Assembly: GCF_007570835.1 (NCBI RefSeq)
Contig: NZ_SUNC01000001.1
Location: 434,001-498,000 of the forward strand
Direction: 5' to 3'
From: Croceicoccus sediminis
Lineage (GTDB): Bacteria; Pseudomonadota; Alphaproteobacteria; Sphingomonadales; Sphingomonadaceae
DNA: 64,000 bases
Shown: positions 17,459-27,166 of the stretch, in pieces
How positions within the stretch are numbered: position 1 is the stretch's first letter
Layout of the letters: each line of letters begins with the position of its first letter
Made by a program: the position numbers and the translations under genes
The notes under the pieces: generated by a model
Databases searched by the model: none
What the model was told of the DNA's origin: nothing
What the model saw: only the letters and a program-made list of their open reading frames with translations

Positions 17459-18139
17459 ATGCTCACCCGCAAGCAACACGAATTGCTCCTGTTCATTCAG
17501 CGCAGGCTCGAGGAATCGGGCATCTCGCCCTCTTTTGAGGAGATGAAGGAAGCGCTCGACCTCAAGTCGAAGTCCGGTGTCCACCGGCTGATTTCTGCCT
17601 TGGAAGAACGCGGCTTCATTCGCCGCCTGCCCAATCGGGCGCGCGCGCTTGAAATCCTGCGTCAGCCCGATGATGTCAGTGGCAATGCCCGCCCGGCACC
17701 GTCCAACGTGGTCGAGATGCCCAAGGCCAAGGCTCCTGCGCCCGCACCTGCCAACGACGTCATCGAAATTCCGCTCCACGGCCGGATCGCGGCCGGTATG
17801 CCGATAGAGGCGCTGGAAGATTCGCAGACGCTGCCGGTACCTGCGGCCCTGCTGGGTTCGGGGGAACACTACGCTCTCGAAGTGTCGGGCGATTCCATGG
17901 TTGAGGCCGGCATTTTCGACGGCGACTTTGCGCTCGTGCGCAAGACCGACGTCGCCCGCGACGGCGAAATCATCGTGGCGCTTGTTCGCGGAGAAGAAGC
18001 GACGCTGAAATACCTTCATCGTGAAGGCAGCATGGTGCGGCTCGATCCGGCAAATTCGGCCTACGAACCGCAGGTCTATGCAGCCAACGAAGTGCAGGTT
18101 CAGGGCCGTCTTGCTGGTCTACTGCGCCGCTATCACTAG
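17459..18139 (+). CDS. lexA: SOS response repressor LexA
   Basis: Represses DNA-damage genes and self-cleaves when RecA filaments form. The 226-residue protein has the N-terminal winged helix ([50 protein letters not shown]), an Ala/Pro-rich linker, and the latent protease with cleavage site Ala112-Gly113, Ser146 in GDSMVEAG and Lys184 in ATLKYLHRE. The ATG at 17459 is preferred over an earlier in-frame start at 17414 that would sit inside the operator. Confidence 0.96.
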   Translation: MLTRKQHELLLFIQRRLEESGISPSFEEMKEALDLKSKSGVHRLISALEERGFIRRLPNRARALEILRQPDDVSGNARPAPSNVVEMPKAKAPAPAPANDVIEIPLHGRIAAGMPIEALEDSQTLPVPAALLGSGEHYALEVSGDSMVEAGIFDGDFALVRKTDVARDGEIIVALVRGEEATLKYLHREGSMVRLDPANSAYEPQVYAANEVQVQGRLAGLLRRYH

Positions 18140-18155
18140 AGCGTGACGCTCGCCG

Positions 18156-20324
18156 TTACCAACCGTGAGCGTCCCCGGCGGGGCGGACGTAGCTGACCAC
18201 TCGCGCATCGACATCGATCGCCGCCCCGCCCCTTCGCGACAACGTCCTACCGTCAAGCTTCAGCCATCGCGGCCGACAGAAATCCGGAAGCGCGTTTTCC
18301 GCCACGACGATCTCGCTCGCCGCACAGGCCCGGCGAAGTTCCTCCGATGGCGAATGAACGCGCCCTATGCCTATCAGGATATGGGCATTGCCCGCCTGTC
18401 CAATGGGCGCCTTGCAGAATCCCTCATTGCAATGGGCACCTGGCATCTCGCTGATCAAGGGTGGAGACTCCGTCTCAATCGCTGCGCTGTCACGAATACC
18501 GGCAAGCTCTCGCAACCTTCCGCCCTCGAACGTGTCGTTGGGCCGCAACCAGTACGTCCGATCCCCGCTGGTCAGGGCCACTTGCCGCCCGCTTCCGGCA
18601 ACGATCAGGTCGGGCGGAGACAGCGTCGCCAGAGTGGCAAGGCCGACTGCCATGACCGGCAGGCCAAGCAAGCGCCCCTTGCCGTCCCACAGCGCAAGCC
18701 AGAGCCCACCCGCGAGTATGGTCATCACGATCCAGACCGGCACCATGGGTGAGATCTTGATCGATCCGGCAGCTTCAGATGTCAGGACCGCAATATCGAT
18801 TAGGCCACCGGTCGCTATACCCGTCATTGTCCAGAACGGCGCAGCCAGACCCAGCGGTTCCAGCACGAGCGAGAGGCCCAGCAGAGGCATGACGACCAGC
18901 GTGGTCAGCGGAATTGCGAAAAGATTCGCCGCCGCCCCGTAAAGCCCCGCCTTGTGAAAATGCATGAGCACCAGCGGAAGCAGGCTCACTTCGATAACCA
19001 GTCCGGTCAGGAATAGTAGCAGACCGGCCCTTGCCATCCTGACCGGCCAGGGATGATCCCGTGCGCTCTTGCGAAATCGCACGATCGGCGCGCTGTTGTG
19101 CAGGGCCACGATTGCTATGACGGCGGCAAAACTAAGCTGAAAACTCGCTCCGACGACCGCTTCTGGCCAGAATACCATCACCACGATCGCGGCAATCGCC
19201 ACGAGCCGCATTGATAGCGCCTGACGGCCCAGCGCCATGGCGGCGAGCACCAGCAGGGCCGCAATGCACGCACGCACCGTGGGCAGCGCCGCCCCTGTCA
19301 GCAGGGTATACCCGATTCCCGCCATCGCCCCTGCGCCCGATGCCACGAACGGCAGGGGAATGCGCAGCGCCAATGCGGGCCACATTGCGAGGAGGCGCAG
19401 GGTTGCAAACCATACGATGGCGATCACCGCGCCCACGTGCAGGCCGCTGATCGACAGAAGGTGCGCCATGCCCGAATTTCGCATGGCCTCGGCATCTTCC
19501 GCGCCGATGGACGACCGATCTCCGGTTACCAGAGTCGCCGCGATTCCCGCAGCGCCGGCATCTTCGATCCTTTCGAGGACGAGATCAAGGAGGTCGGATC
19601 GCACCCCCCCGTGCCTCCTGACGGCCGGTTTCTCGAAAATCTCCGCTTCGGACATGACCGATCCGGTTGCTGAAATACCGTCGAACCAGGCCGCGCGGGC
19701 ATAGTCGTAGGATCCCGGCGCCACTGCCCGCGAAGGCGGAATCAGGCGCAATCTCATCCTCGCCAGGGCCCCTGGCGCGAGTTCGGGCAGGTCATACTGT
19801 TCGGGTATCGAAACCCGTGCAGTGATGGTCTCGCCCGTCGCCTCGCGGGTCGCGACAAGGATTCGCGCCCGTCTTGGGCCAGAAGCATCTTCGCGTTCGA
19901 CCACCCGCACGGTCATCTCGCCAACGATAGGGCGCCCAATTGCAGGGGTTCCGATCAGAGTCGAGCGCGCCCAGACAATTAACAGGCCTGCAGCAAGAAA
20001 CAGAGCCAGGGACACGATGGCTGTCTTGGCGAAAGGATAGGTCTCTTCGTCGAGAAAAAGCAGCGCAAATGCTGCCGCCAAACCACAGAATCCAAGAAAA
20101 ACAATCCATTGCCAGGTTGATGGCAGGCCAAACCAGGTAAGGATTCCGACCAACATGGCCACGGCCAGCCACGGCATCTTCTCGAACTGGCGCGCTCCGA
20201 GGGCCGTTTCAACCCATCGGAGACTGGACAAATCGCGCAACCTTCCCCATTGCCGCACCTGCGAAGGTGGCGGGGCCCGATCCGGTGCCCCATCCGCGAC
20301 CGGAACGGCGACATCATCTGCCAT
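18156..20324 (-). CDS. ComEC/Rec2-family DNA-uptake channel protein
   Basis: An integral membrane protein of 722 residues, taken from the ATG at 20324 with AAGGA just upstream. N-terminal helices (residues 50-125), a DUF4131-type periplasmic part, and the ComEC competence core with GMAHLLSISGLHVGAVIAIVWF and LTGAALPTVRACIAALLVLAA are all present. The C-terminal 150 residues occupy the place of the metallo-beta-lactamase domain but show no HxHxDH metal motif, so nuclease activity is doubtful. In transformable bacteria this family moves single-stranded DNA across the inner membrane. Its stop is 16 bases from the convergent lexA stop, with no terminator between them. Confidence 0.88.
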   Translation of the reverse strand: MADDVAVPVADGAPDRAPPPSQVRQWGRLRDLSSLRWVETALGARQFEKMPWLAVAMLVGILTWFGLPSTWQWIVFLGFCGLAAAFALLFLDEETYPFAKTAIVSLALFLAAGLLIVWARSTLIGTPAIGRPIVGEMTVRVVEREDASGPRRARILVATREATGETITARVSIPEQYDLPELAPGALARMRLRLIPPSRAVAPGSYDYARAAWFDGISATGSVMSEAEIFEKPAVRRHGGVRSDLLDLVLERIEDAGAAGIAATLVTGDRSSIGAEDAEAMRNSGMAHLLSISGLHVGAVIAIVWFATLRLLAMWPALALRIPLPFVASGAGAMAGIGYTLLTGAALPTVRACIAALLVLAAMALGRQALSMRLVAIAAIVVMVFWPEAVVGASFQLSFAAVIAIVALHNSAPIVRFRKSARDHPWPVRMARAGLLLFLTGLVIEVSLLPLVLMHFHKAGLYGAAANLFAIPLTTLVVMPLLGLSLVLEPLGLAAPFWTMTGIATGGLIDIAVLTSEAAGSIKISPMVPVWIVMTILAGGLWLALWDGKGRLLGLPVMAVGLATLATLSPPDLIVAGSGRQVALTSGDRTYWLRPNDTFEGGRLRELAGIRDSAAIETESPPLISEMPGAHCNEGFCKAPIGQAGNAHILIGIGRVHSPSEELRRACAASEIVVAENALPDFCRPRWLKLDGRTLSRRGGAAIDVDARVVSYVRPAGDAHGW

Positions 20325-20384
20325 GTCTAACCGTTCCTTCGTCTGCGGCCACTCCCGGACATTATTGAGAGGAAACAAGGCGAT

Positions 20385-21884
20385 ATGGCAAGCGGTTCGG
20401 CAGCGGAAGGCAACGGTGCGAATGACGCCCCACGCCCGGTTGTCACCCGTTTCGCGCCTTCGCCCACAGGATTCCTGCACATCGGCGGTGCCCGCACGGC
20501 GCTGTTCAACTGGCTCTACGCCCGCCATTTCGGTGGCAAGGCGCTGCTTCGGATCGAGGACACCGACCGTGCCCGCTCGACCCAAGCGGCGATCGACGCG
20601 ATTCTCGACGGGCTAAGCTGGCTCGGCTTCGACTTTGACGAGGAGCCGGTGCTCCAGTCCGAGCGCGCGCAGCGCCATGCCGAAGTCGCGCACAAGCTGC
20701 TCGACGCCGGGCATGCCTACAAGTGCTTCGCCACTGCCGAAGAACTTGAAGCCATGCGGGCGGAACAGCGCGCGAAGAAGCAGCCGATGCGCTATGACGG
20801 GCGGTGGCGCGATCGCGATCTGTCCGAAGCGCCGGAGGGTGCGCCTTACGTCGTCCGCCTCAAGACGCAGACCGATGGTGAATCGGTGATCGAGGATGCC
20901 GTTCAGGGCCGCGTGAAGGTCAAGAACGCCGAAATCGACGATTATATCCTGCTGCGTTCGGACGGCACGCCGACCTACATGCTCGCGGTCGTGGTCGACG
21001 ATCACGACATGGGCGTCACGCACGTTATCCGCGGCGACGATCACCTCAACAACGCATTCCGCCAGCTGCCGATCTACAAATCGATGCAGGCGATCGAGGG
21101 CGGTTGGGAAGAACCGGTCTATGCGCATATCCCGCTGATCCACGGCGCGGACGGGGCAAAACTTTCCAAGCGCCACGGCGCGATGGGCGTCGATGCCTAT
21201 CGCGACGAGCTTGGCCTGCTGCCCGAAGCGGTCGTGAATTACCTGCTGCGTCTTGGCTGGGGCCATGGCGACCAGGAATTCTTCACCATCGACGAAGCGA
21301 TCAAGGTCTTCGACCTGCCCGCCGTCGGCAAGAGCCCTTCGCGCTTCGACTTCAAGAAGCTGGCCAACATGAACGGCCAGTACATTCGCGAGGCAGACGA
21401 TGCCCGCCTGGCCGAACTTGCCGCGCCGCGCATCGCAAAGCTTGAGCCTGCATTCGACGCGGCACGGCACTTGGCGCTGCTGGTCGAGGCGATGCCCTCG
21501 CTCAAGGCGCGTGCCAAGGATCTGGACGAGCTTGCCGCAGGGGCATTGTTCCTGTTCCGGGAGCGTCCGCTTCCCATGGATGAAAAAGCGGAAAAGCTTC
21601 TCACCGAAGATGCCCGCGCATTGCTGGGTGAAATATCCGAAAAGTTGAAAGCTGGTTCGGTTTGGACTAGCGAACAGCTCGAAATCGAACTCAAGGCGAT
21701 GGCGGAAGAGCGCGAGCTCGGGCTCGGCAAGCTGGCACAGCCGCTGCGTGCGGCGCTGACCGGCCAGGCGACATCACCGGGAATTTTCGACGTGCTCGTT
21801 CTTCTTGGACGCGACGAGAGCCTGGCGCGTATAGACGCGCAGGCTAACGACGCGACCAAGGCGGACGGTGCGGTGGCCAATTGA
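20385..21884 (+). CDS. gltX: Glutamate--tRNA ligase
   Basis: Class-I synthetase charging tRNA-Glu, perhaps also tRNA-Gln if a GatCAB route is used (not visible here). The 499-residue protein has the HIGH-equivalent [21 protein letters not shown], the [12 protein letters not shown] block, and the KMSKS-equivalent KLSKRHGA (about residue 260), followed by the helical anticodon-binding domain. About 15 poorly conserved N-terminal residues precede the catalytic fold. Ribosome site AGAGGAAAC is upstream. It is read divergently from comEC and followed by gltA after 18 bases. Confidence 0.96.
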   Translation: MASGSAAEGNGANDAPRPVVTRFAPSPTGFLHIGGARTALFNWLYARHFGGKALLRIEDTDRARSTQAAIDAILDGLSWLGFDFDEEPVLQSERAQRHAEVAHKLLDAGHAYKCFATAEELEAMRAEQRAKKQPMRYDGRWRDRDLSEAPEGAPYVVRLKTQTDGESVIEDAVQGRVKVKNAEIDDYILLRSDGTPTYMLAVVVDDHDMGVTHVIRGDDHLNNAFRQLPIYKSMQAIEGGWEEPVYAHIPLIHGADGAKLSKRHGAMGVDAYRDELGLLPEAVVNYLLRLGWGHGDQEFFTIDEAIKVFDLPAVGKSPSRFDFKKLANMNGQYIREADDARLAELAAPRIAKLEPAFDAARHLALLVEAMPSLKARAKDLDELAAGALFLFRERPLPMDEKAEKLLTEDARALLGEISEKLKAGSVWTSEQLEIELKAMAEERELGLGKLAQPLRAALTGQATSPGIFDVLVLLGRDESLARIDAQANDATKADGAVAN

Positions 21885-21902
21885 ACGAATGGAGGCAGAC
21901 TA

Positions 21903-23189
21903 GTGGCTGACAACATGGCGAAGCTGAACGCCGGGGGCGGCGAGTACGAATTCCCCGTCAAGAGCGGGACGATCGGCCCCGATGTCGTCGACATCGGCAA
22001 GCTTTACGGCAAGTCGGGCATGTTCACGTATGACCCGGGCTTCACCTCGACGGCGAGCTGCGATTCCGGCCTGACCTACATCGATGGCGAGGAAGGCGTT
22101 CTTCTGCACCGCGGCTATCCGATCGGGCAGCTGGCCGAAGAATCCAGCTTCATGGAAGTCGCGTACCTCATGCTGAACGGCGAACTGCCCAGCAAGGACG
22201 AATACGACAACTTCACTTACACCATCAGCCGCCACACCATGCTGCACGATCAGCTGCGCGGCTTTTACCAGGGCTTCCGCCGCGACGCCCACCCGATGGC
22301 TATCATGTGCGGCGTGGTCGGCGCGCTTTCGGCGTTCTACCACGACAGCACCGACATCGCGGACCCCGAGCATCGCAAGATCAGCTCGCACCGCCTGATC
22401 GCCAAGATGCCGACCATCGCGGCAATGGCCTACAAGTACTCGATCGGTCAGCCCTTCCTCTACCCGGACAACTCGCTGAGCTACACCGGCAACTTCCTGC
22501 GCATGACCTTCGGCGTGCCGGCGGAAGAGTATGAAGTGATCCCGGCCGTCGAAAAGGCGATGGATCGTATCTTCATCCTCCACGCCGACCACGAACAGAA
22601 CGCATCGACCTCGACCGTGCGTCTTGCAGGGTCCTCGGGCGCCAACCCGTTCGCCTGCATCGCGGCCGGCATTGCCTGCCTGTGGGGTCCGGCACACGGC
22701 GGCGCGAACGAGGCGGCGCTGAACATGCTGCAGGAAATTGGCCGTCCCGAACGCATTCCCGAGTACATCGAGCGTGCCAAGAACAAGGACGATCCGTTCC
22801 GCCTGATGGGCTTCGGTCACCGCGTCTACAAGAACTACGATCCGCGCGCGACCGTCATGCAAAAGACTGTCCGCGAAGTGTTCGACGCGCTGAAGGTCAA
22901 CGATCCGGTCTTCGAAGTCGCGCTGCAGCTCGAAGAAATGGCTCTCAACGACGACTATTTCGTCGAAAAGAAGCTGTTCCCGAACGTCGACTTCTATTCG
23001 GGTGTCATTCTTTCGGCGATTGGCTTCCCGACCACGATGTTCACCGCGCTCTTCGCCCTTGCCCGTACCGTCGGCTGGGTCGCGCAGTGGAACGAAATGA
23101 TCTCCGATCCCGGCCAGCGCATCGGTCGTCCGCGTCAGCTCTATACCGGCCCGACGCAGCGCGACTACGTGCCGTTCGACAAGCGCTGA
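21903..23189 (+). CDS. gltA: Citrate synthase (type II, hexameric bacterial form)
   Basis: Condenses acetyl-CoA and oxaloacetate at the entry of the TCA cycle. The start is GTG at 21903 behind a strong GGAGG ribosome site; 428 residues. Catalytic histidines are visible in [13 protein letters not shown] and [14 protein letters not shown], and the aspartate in FPNVDFYSG. The N-terminal beta domain ([35 protein letters not shown]) is typical of the NADH-sensitive Gram-negative form. Confidence 0.97.
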   Translation: MADNMAKLNAGGGEYEFPVKSGTIGPDVVDIGKLYGKSGMFTYDPGFTSTASCDSGLTYIDGEEGVLLHRGYPIGQLAEESSFMEVAYLMLNGELPSKDEYDNFTYTISRHTMLHDQLRGFYQGFRRDAHPMAIMCGVVGALSAFYHDSTDIADPEHRKISSHRLIAKMPTIAAMAYKYSIGQPFLYPDNSLSYTGNFLRMTFGVPAEEYEVIPAVEKAMDRIFILHADHEQNASTSTVRLAGSSGANPFACIAAGIACLWGPAHGGANEAALNMLQEIGRPERIPEYIERAKNKDDPFRLMGFGHRVYKNYDPRATVMQKTVREVFDALKVNDPVFEVALQLEEMALNDDYFVEKKLFPNVDFYSGVILSAIGFPTTMFTALFALARTVGWVAQWNEMISDPGQRIGRPRQLYTGPTQRDYVPFDKR

Positions 23190-23215
23190 ACGGCTGACAG
23201 GTAAGGATCAGGGCG

Positions 23216-23419
23216 ATGCCGAAATTCCTATTCAGGGTCTTCGGCGTCGCCCTTTTTCTTTCCGGAATGCTCTGGACCCTTCAGGGCCTGGGCCTCGTGA
23301 TGTGGCCCGCCGAAAGCTTCATGCTCGGCGAAAGGGAATGGGCCGGTTACGGCCTTATCGCTGCGGCGGTGGGAATATTGCTGCTCTGGCTGACCCGCAG
23401 GCGCGGGCCCAGAGACTAA
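23216..23419 (+). CDS. Small two-helix membrane protein, unknown function
   Basis: A 67-residue protein with two predicted membrane helices (FLFRVFGVALFLSGMLWTLQGLG and GYGLIAAAVGILLLWLT) and a basic C-terminus RRRGPRD. The central pair carries a WPAESFMLGEREWAGYG stretch. A ribosome site (TAAGGATC) lies before the ATG, and the gene follows gltA by 26 bases, so it may be cotranscribed. Its stop overlaps the stop of the convergent kinase-like gene by four bases. I do not recognise a named family. Confidence 0.72.
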   Translation: MPKFLFRVFGVALFLSGMLWTLQGLGLVMWPAESFMLGEREWAGYGLIAAAVGILLLWLTRRRGPRD

Positions 23420-24759
23420 ACCGCCGGAAGCGTCAGGGTGCAGCGGTTGCCGCCACCCTCGCCCGCGGACCCTTCCAGATCGCCGCCCATTGCGCGGGCC
23501 AGCATGAGGGCGATGTAAAGGCCAAGCCCGCTGCCGCCATCGCCGCTTCGGCCAAGCCGTTCGAACTTGTCGAACATGCGGATAAATTCCTCGGCCGAAA
23601 GGCTTTCCCCCTCGTCCGTTACGGACACCACGACATTCAAGCCGTCTCGCGCGATGTCGACTGCGACCTTGCCGCCTTCGGGCCCGTAACTGATCGCGTT
23701 GCCGATGATGTTGAGCAGGATCTGCGTCACCCGCTTGCGATCCGCCATGGCGACAGCTCCGTCACTCGACACTTCGAAACGGACCGAACGCGCATCCGCA
23801 CGCACCTGAAGCAGGCGGCGTACGATATCCGCAACCTCGGACACCATGACCGGTTCGGCCTGGATCGCGATGGTGCCATGTTCGATTGCCTCCGCATCGC
23901 CAAGGTCATCGGCCAGTTCGCCCAGGTGGCGACCGGCATTGACCATGTCGTGCGCGTATTCGCGGTATTCGGCCGGAAGCGGCCCTGCCAGCCTGTCGCG
24001 GATGGCCTCTGCCTGCCGAATAATGCGCGCGATCGGATTGCGCATGGCGGGCGCCAGTTCGTCGCCCAGCAGGTTGGGCGGAAGGAGATCGGTCTGATCC
24101 ACCGGTTTCTCACCCTCACCCACAGGACGAAGGAGAAGCTGGAAACCCACGTTCGCCGACGCCAGAAGCAGATGCCATTCGCGCGCGGAACCATCGATGC
24201 GCACCGTCATCCCGCTGCGTGCCTGCCAGATCGGCGGCGTGCCTGCGTCGTGACCGGAAAAATCGAACAGGCTGGTCCAGTGCTGGCCGCGCAAGGATCG
24301 CGCCTTGCCGACCAGGGGCGCCAGATCGGCAACCTGGCTTTCGACGGCAACGACATGCTGTCCTTCGTCCAGCCAGACGACACCTTCGGCAAGCAGGTTC
24401 TCGACCGCAAGGCGCGTCGCCTCTCCATTGCCGCTTCCCGCCGGATGGGTCGTCTGATGCCAGTCTGACAGCCGGATTGCACACCCGTCGCCGTCCGGTT
24501 CGACTTCGGCCCAACCTTCGAGGCTGCCCTCGCTGTGACGCATGACCAGCGGGCGACCCAGCTTCATTCCGAAACCGCGCGACTTGCGCACGAGTTCCAG
24601 CAGGCCAGGCGCTGCTATCAGTCCGGGAATTTCGCCGCCACAGGCGATCTGCATTTCGGCAAGCGGGCCATCGGCCGACACGAGACGGTCCGCCGCATCG
24701 CTGCGCGCGACCAGCGGTTCGACCGCTGCCGTCTCGGTAATGGCTTCAGCCCCTGACAT
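23416..24759 (-). CDS. Histidine-kinase-like protein lacking the phosphoacceptor histidine
   Basis: A 447-residue soluble protein with a PAS-like N-terminal half, then a HisKA-type dimerisation region (about residues 225-290) and an HATPase domain (about 330-445). The ATPase motifs are good: N box QILLNIIGNAISYGPEGG, G1-like VTDEGESL, G2 GSGLGLYIALMLARAMGG. The dimerisation helix resembles the PleC/DivJ class (GPLPAEYREYAHDMVNAGRHL). Where HELRTP is expected the sequence reads PAMRNP (residues 237-242), so Pro replaces the phosphorylated His. It may therefore act as an allosteric or pseudokinase partner, as DivL (Tyr at this site) does in Caulobacter; that role is inference. Its ATG lies inside the end of the upstream gene (14-bp overlap). 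Confidence 0.85.
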   Translation of the reverse strand: MSGAEAITETAAVEPLVARSDAADRLVSADGPLAEMQIACGGEIPGLIAAPGLLELVRKSRGFGMKLGRPLVMRHSEGSLEGWAEVEPDGDGCAIRLSDWHQTTHPAGSGNGEATRLAVENLLAEGVVWLDEGQHVVAVESQVADLAPLVGKARSLRGQHWTSLFDFSGHDAGTPPIWQARSGMTVRIDGSAREWHLLLASANVGFQLLLRPVGEGEKPVDQTDLLPPNLLGDELAPAMRNPIARIIRQAEAIRDRLAGPLPAEYREYAHDMVNAGRHLGELADDLGDAEAIEHGTIAIQAEPVMVSEVADIVRRLLQVRADARSVRFEVSSDGAVAMADRKRVTQILLNIIGNAISYGPEGGKVAVDIARDGLNVVVSVTDEGESLSAEEFIRMFDKFERLGRSGDGGSGLGLYIALMLARAMGGDLEGSAGEGGGNRCTLTLPAV

Positions 24760-25708
24760 TGTCCGATGCCCCTTGCCCCGTCAGAAGAGCACGGGCGTCA
24801 CCACCCTGCAAGCGCCCGAAGCCTTCGGGAAGGGTGATTTCAGGGTGGATGGCATAGAACTCGCGCTCGATCTCCCGGTCGCCAAGACCGGCTGCGCGCA
24901 GGGACAGGGCAAGACGGGCGAGCTGGCTCTCGCTCGTCGCGACGGCCACCGTATCGCGCGGATCGCCGGTGGCTGCGGCCAGTGCCGAGAGGAATACGGC
25001 GACGCCCGCGTGCGTGATCGAAAGCGCGGCAAAGGCCCCTGCCCCCAATGCACCGACAAGGCGATTGGCAAGCGAGATGCGGCAATGCGATTCGTCATAG
25101 CTTTCGCGGATCGCATGTTCGGTGTTGCGGGCATGCGCCTCATACGAAAGATCGCCTGCGACCGCGTGGCGCAAGGTTTCCAACAGCGAATGAAGCACTT
25201 CGGCCGGAAGTTCGGTCACGGGCAGGCTCATGCGCTGCTGATGCCGGGCAAAGGCTGCCTGAGAGGTGAGCAGGTCCATCGCCAGTGCCGAACTGGTCGG
25301 ATCGTCCGCGCCAATCAGCGCCTGAAGCAACGGCGAAAGCGCAGGATCGACACCGGCGCGGCGTTGCATGGATTCGGTAAGCTGCCATTCGAGCGCGATC
25401 GAGTGAAGGTGATCGACGATCACGGGTTCGTCGATAAGCGCGCCGGACAGAGGCTCTGTAATGGAATTGGCCCACCCTCGCGGATCGGCCTCTCCCGCTG
25501 CCTGGGCAAGCTTGTAGCCAACTTGCCGGGCCAGATCTTCGGCGATGGCGCGCACGCGTGCGACGATCGCGTCGCTGAACATGGAACGGTCCTCGGTCGC
25601 GATCAGCTGCCTGAGCACGACACCGCGCGCGCCGAGAACGCGGTCACCCCGCTTCAGCTCAACCCGCATAACCGATTGTAGGCCAGTGGCCTTTTCCAGT
25701 TCACCCAT
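24746..25708 (-). CDS. Conserved alpha-helical protein, DUF2336-like
   Basis: A 320-residue, almost entirely helical, soluble protein with no catalytic motif I recognise. The C-terminal part (RLVGALGAGAFAALSITHAG through LALSLRAAGLG) resembles the end of DUF2336 proteins of alphaproteobacteria, a family of unknown function; the assignment is tentative. The gene overlaps the kinase-like gene by 14 bases and follows the transferase-like gene by 34 bases, so the three probably form an operon and may work together. Confidence 0.72.
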   Translation of the reverse strand: MGELEKATGLQSVMRVELKRGDRVLGARGVVLRQLIATEDRSMFSDAIVARVRAIAEDLARQVGYKLAQAAGEADPRGWANSITEPLSGALIDEPVIVDHLHSIALEWQLTESMQRRAGVDPALSPLLQALIGADDPTSSALAMDLLTSQAAFARHQQRMSLPVTELPAEVLHSLLETLRHAVAGDLSYEAHARNTEHAIRESYDESHCRISLANRLVGALGAGAFAALSITHAGVAVFLSALAAATGDPRDTVAVATSESQLARLALSLRAAGLGDREIEREFYAIHPEITLPEGFGRLQGGDARALLTGQGASDNVRG

Positions 25709-25742
25709 GCGAACGGACTATCACCTCATGGTTAAAGCCGCG

Positions 25743-26963
25743 TTATCTCGTCACCTGATTCGCGCGGAAGGTCGCAAAAGCGGCCCATCCGGCCATGACG
25801 GCCATCGAAACTGCCATGACGACGGGCGCAGTCCAACCGCCCAGTACGGCCAGCCCCAGTACGAGACAGTGCGTCATCCGGTCCTCGAAGAAGGGCCGTG
25901 CATGGGCAACGGGAAAAAGCACCGCGCCAAGCCTGACCAGGCACACGAAAACGGTCGCCACAAACCAAGGGCCGAGCGCGCCCAGCCTTTCGCCCTCGAT
26001 CCCTCCCGTCAGCGACAGCGCGAGGACGACTAGAAGGAGGATGTCGATCGCAAGGTGGACATAGACCGGCCTGCTATCGGGCATGGCGGCATCGATCCGG
26101 CCCTGCCGCTCTGCCTTGTCCAGGATGATCGCACCGCGCACGACCAGCCACGTCACCGCGATGGCAAAAAACGCCGCGGCGAACATCGCGAAACCGGCAA
26201 AGGCCACTGCCGCCGCCGCGGGCAGGATCGCGGCCCACCAGACGAGGATCGCCGAACGATCGGCCTCGAACAGGCGGTTGCCGAACTTGCCGACGACAAG
26301 TCCCGCGATCTTGGCACCCGGCGTCCGCCCCCGCGCCTCGGACAGGCTGAGCCGCAGGCGGTGCGCCTCGATCGCCTGCCCTTCGCTTTCGCTCCGCACG
26401 ATGACCCAGCGGCGGTCCTGCAACGCCTGCGGCTCGACGGACCGCTGCGTGACGCCCGCCATCAGCGCAATGCGCAGCAGCGATGATGCTACGTCGCAAT
26501 CGCGTGGCAACTGGCGCAACCGTTCGGCCAGCGCGCCGGGAATGACGAGCAGACCCGCCCATGCCAGTTCCGCATCGATCCGCTCGAAACCCGCCTCCAG
26601 CCCCGCTTCGACCGGCAGCGTTGCGATGCCCGACTGGTTGAGCAGCGGCACGGCAAGGACCGGATCGGCCAGAAGCGCATCGCCGAACACCACCAACTCG
26701 TCAGCGGCGGTCACCTCGGAACAGAGCGCCGGGGCATCGGCGATCACCCGTGCCTCCAGCTTCATCTCGCTAGCCCGAGCAACGACGTCGTCGAGCCCGA
26801 CGGTGCGCCGGTCAGCGAGCAACAGGATCCGCTGCGCGCCTGTGGCTTCGGCCAGTTCCAGCTGCCTTTCGACAACTGCTTCGCCGCCCACGCGCAGGCC
26901 CGCGCGCGTCAACAGGCCGTCGACGGCCAGCGGCTCCAGCATGGAAAGTACGGCAATACGCAA
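25743..26963 (-). CDS. Membrane protein with nucleotidyltransferase-like and CDP-alcohol-phosphatidyltransferase-like halves (degenerate)
   Basis: A 406-residue protein starting at a TTG (26963); an ATG at 26942 is the alternative. Residues about 25-110 look like a sugar-nucleotidyltransferase fold (VGGEAVVERQLELAEATGAQRILLLAD; DELVVFGDALLADP), but the usual GxGxR-x-P signature is missing. The second half has several membrane helices (about 235-280, 310-330, 340-400). Between them is a loop with ILDKAERQGRID and HLAIDILL that faintly recalls the CDP-alcohol phosphatidyltransferase motif. The order is that of bifunctional inositol-phosphate cytidylyltransferase/synthases, but missing residues make activity uncertain. 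First gene of the three-gene unit with the DUF2336-like and kinase-like genes. Confidence 0.7.
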   Translation of the reverse strand: MRIAVLSMLEPLAVDGLLTRAGLRVGGEAVVERQLELAEATGAQRILLLADRRTVGLDDVVARASEMKLEARVIADAPALCSEVTAADELVVFGDALLADPVLAVPLLNQSGIATLPVEAGLEAGFERIDAELAWAGLLVIPGALAERLRQLPRDCDVASSLLRIALMAGVTQRSVEPQALQDRRWVIVRSESEGQAIEAHRLRLSLSEARGRTPGAKIAGLVVGKFGNRLFEADRSAILVWWAAILPAAAAVAFAGFAMFAAAFFAIAVTWLVVRGAIILDKAERQGRIDAAMPDSRPVYVHLAIDILLLVVLALSLTGGIEGERLGALGPWFVATVFVCLVRLGAVLFPVAHARPFFEDRMTHCLVLGLAVLGGWTAPVVMAVSMAVMAGWAAFATFRANQVTR

Positions 26964-27166
26964 AGGTCGTGGTCCCTGGGCCGTCCTGTCGTCGCAGGGC
27001 GGCTTTGTCTCGATCAGTTCGATGCCGGTTCATGGATCGCCCCGCGCCGCTCTGCAAGATGGGACTGGGCAATTGTGTCTAACCCTTGGAAATCCGTGGA
27101 TGAGCCGGGGGAAAACGAACGATTTGCCGCGTGCGCATGCGTTCATTCGGTGTTAGTCATAGCGCC

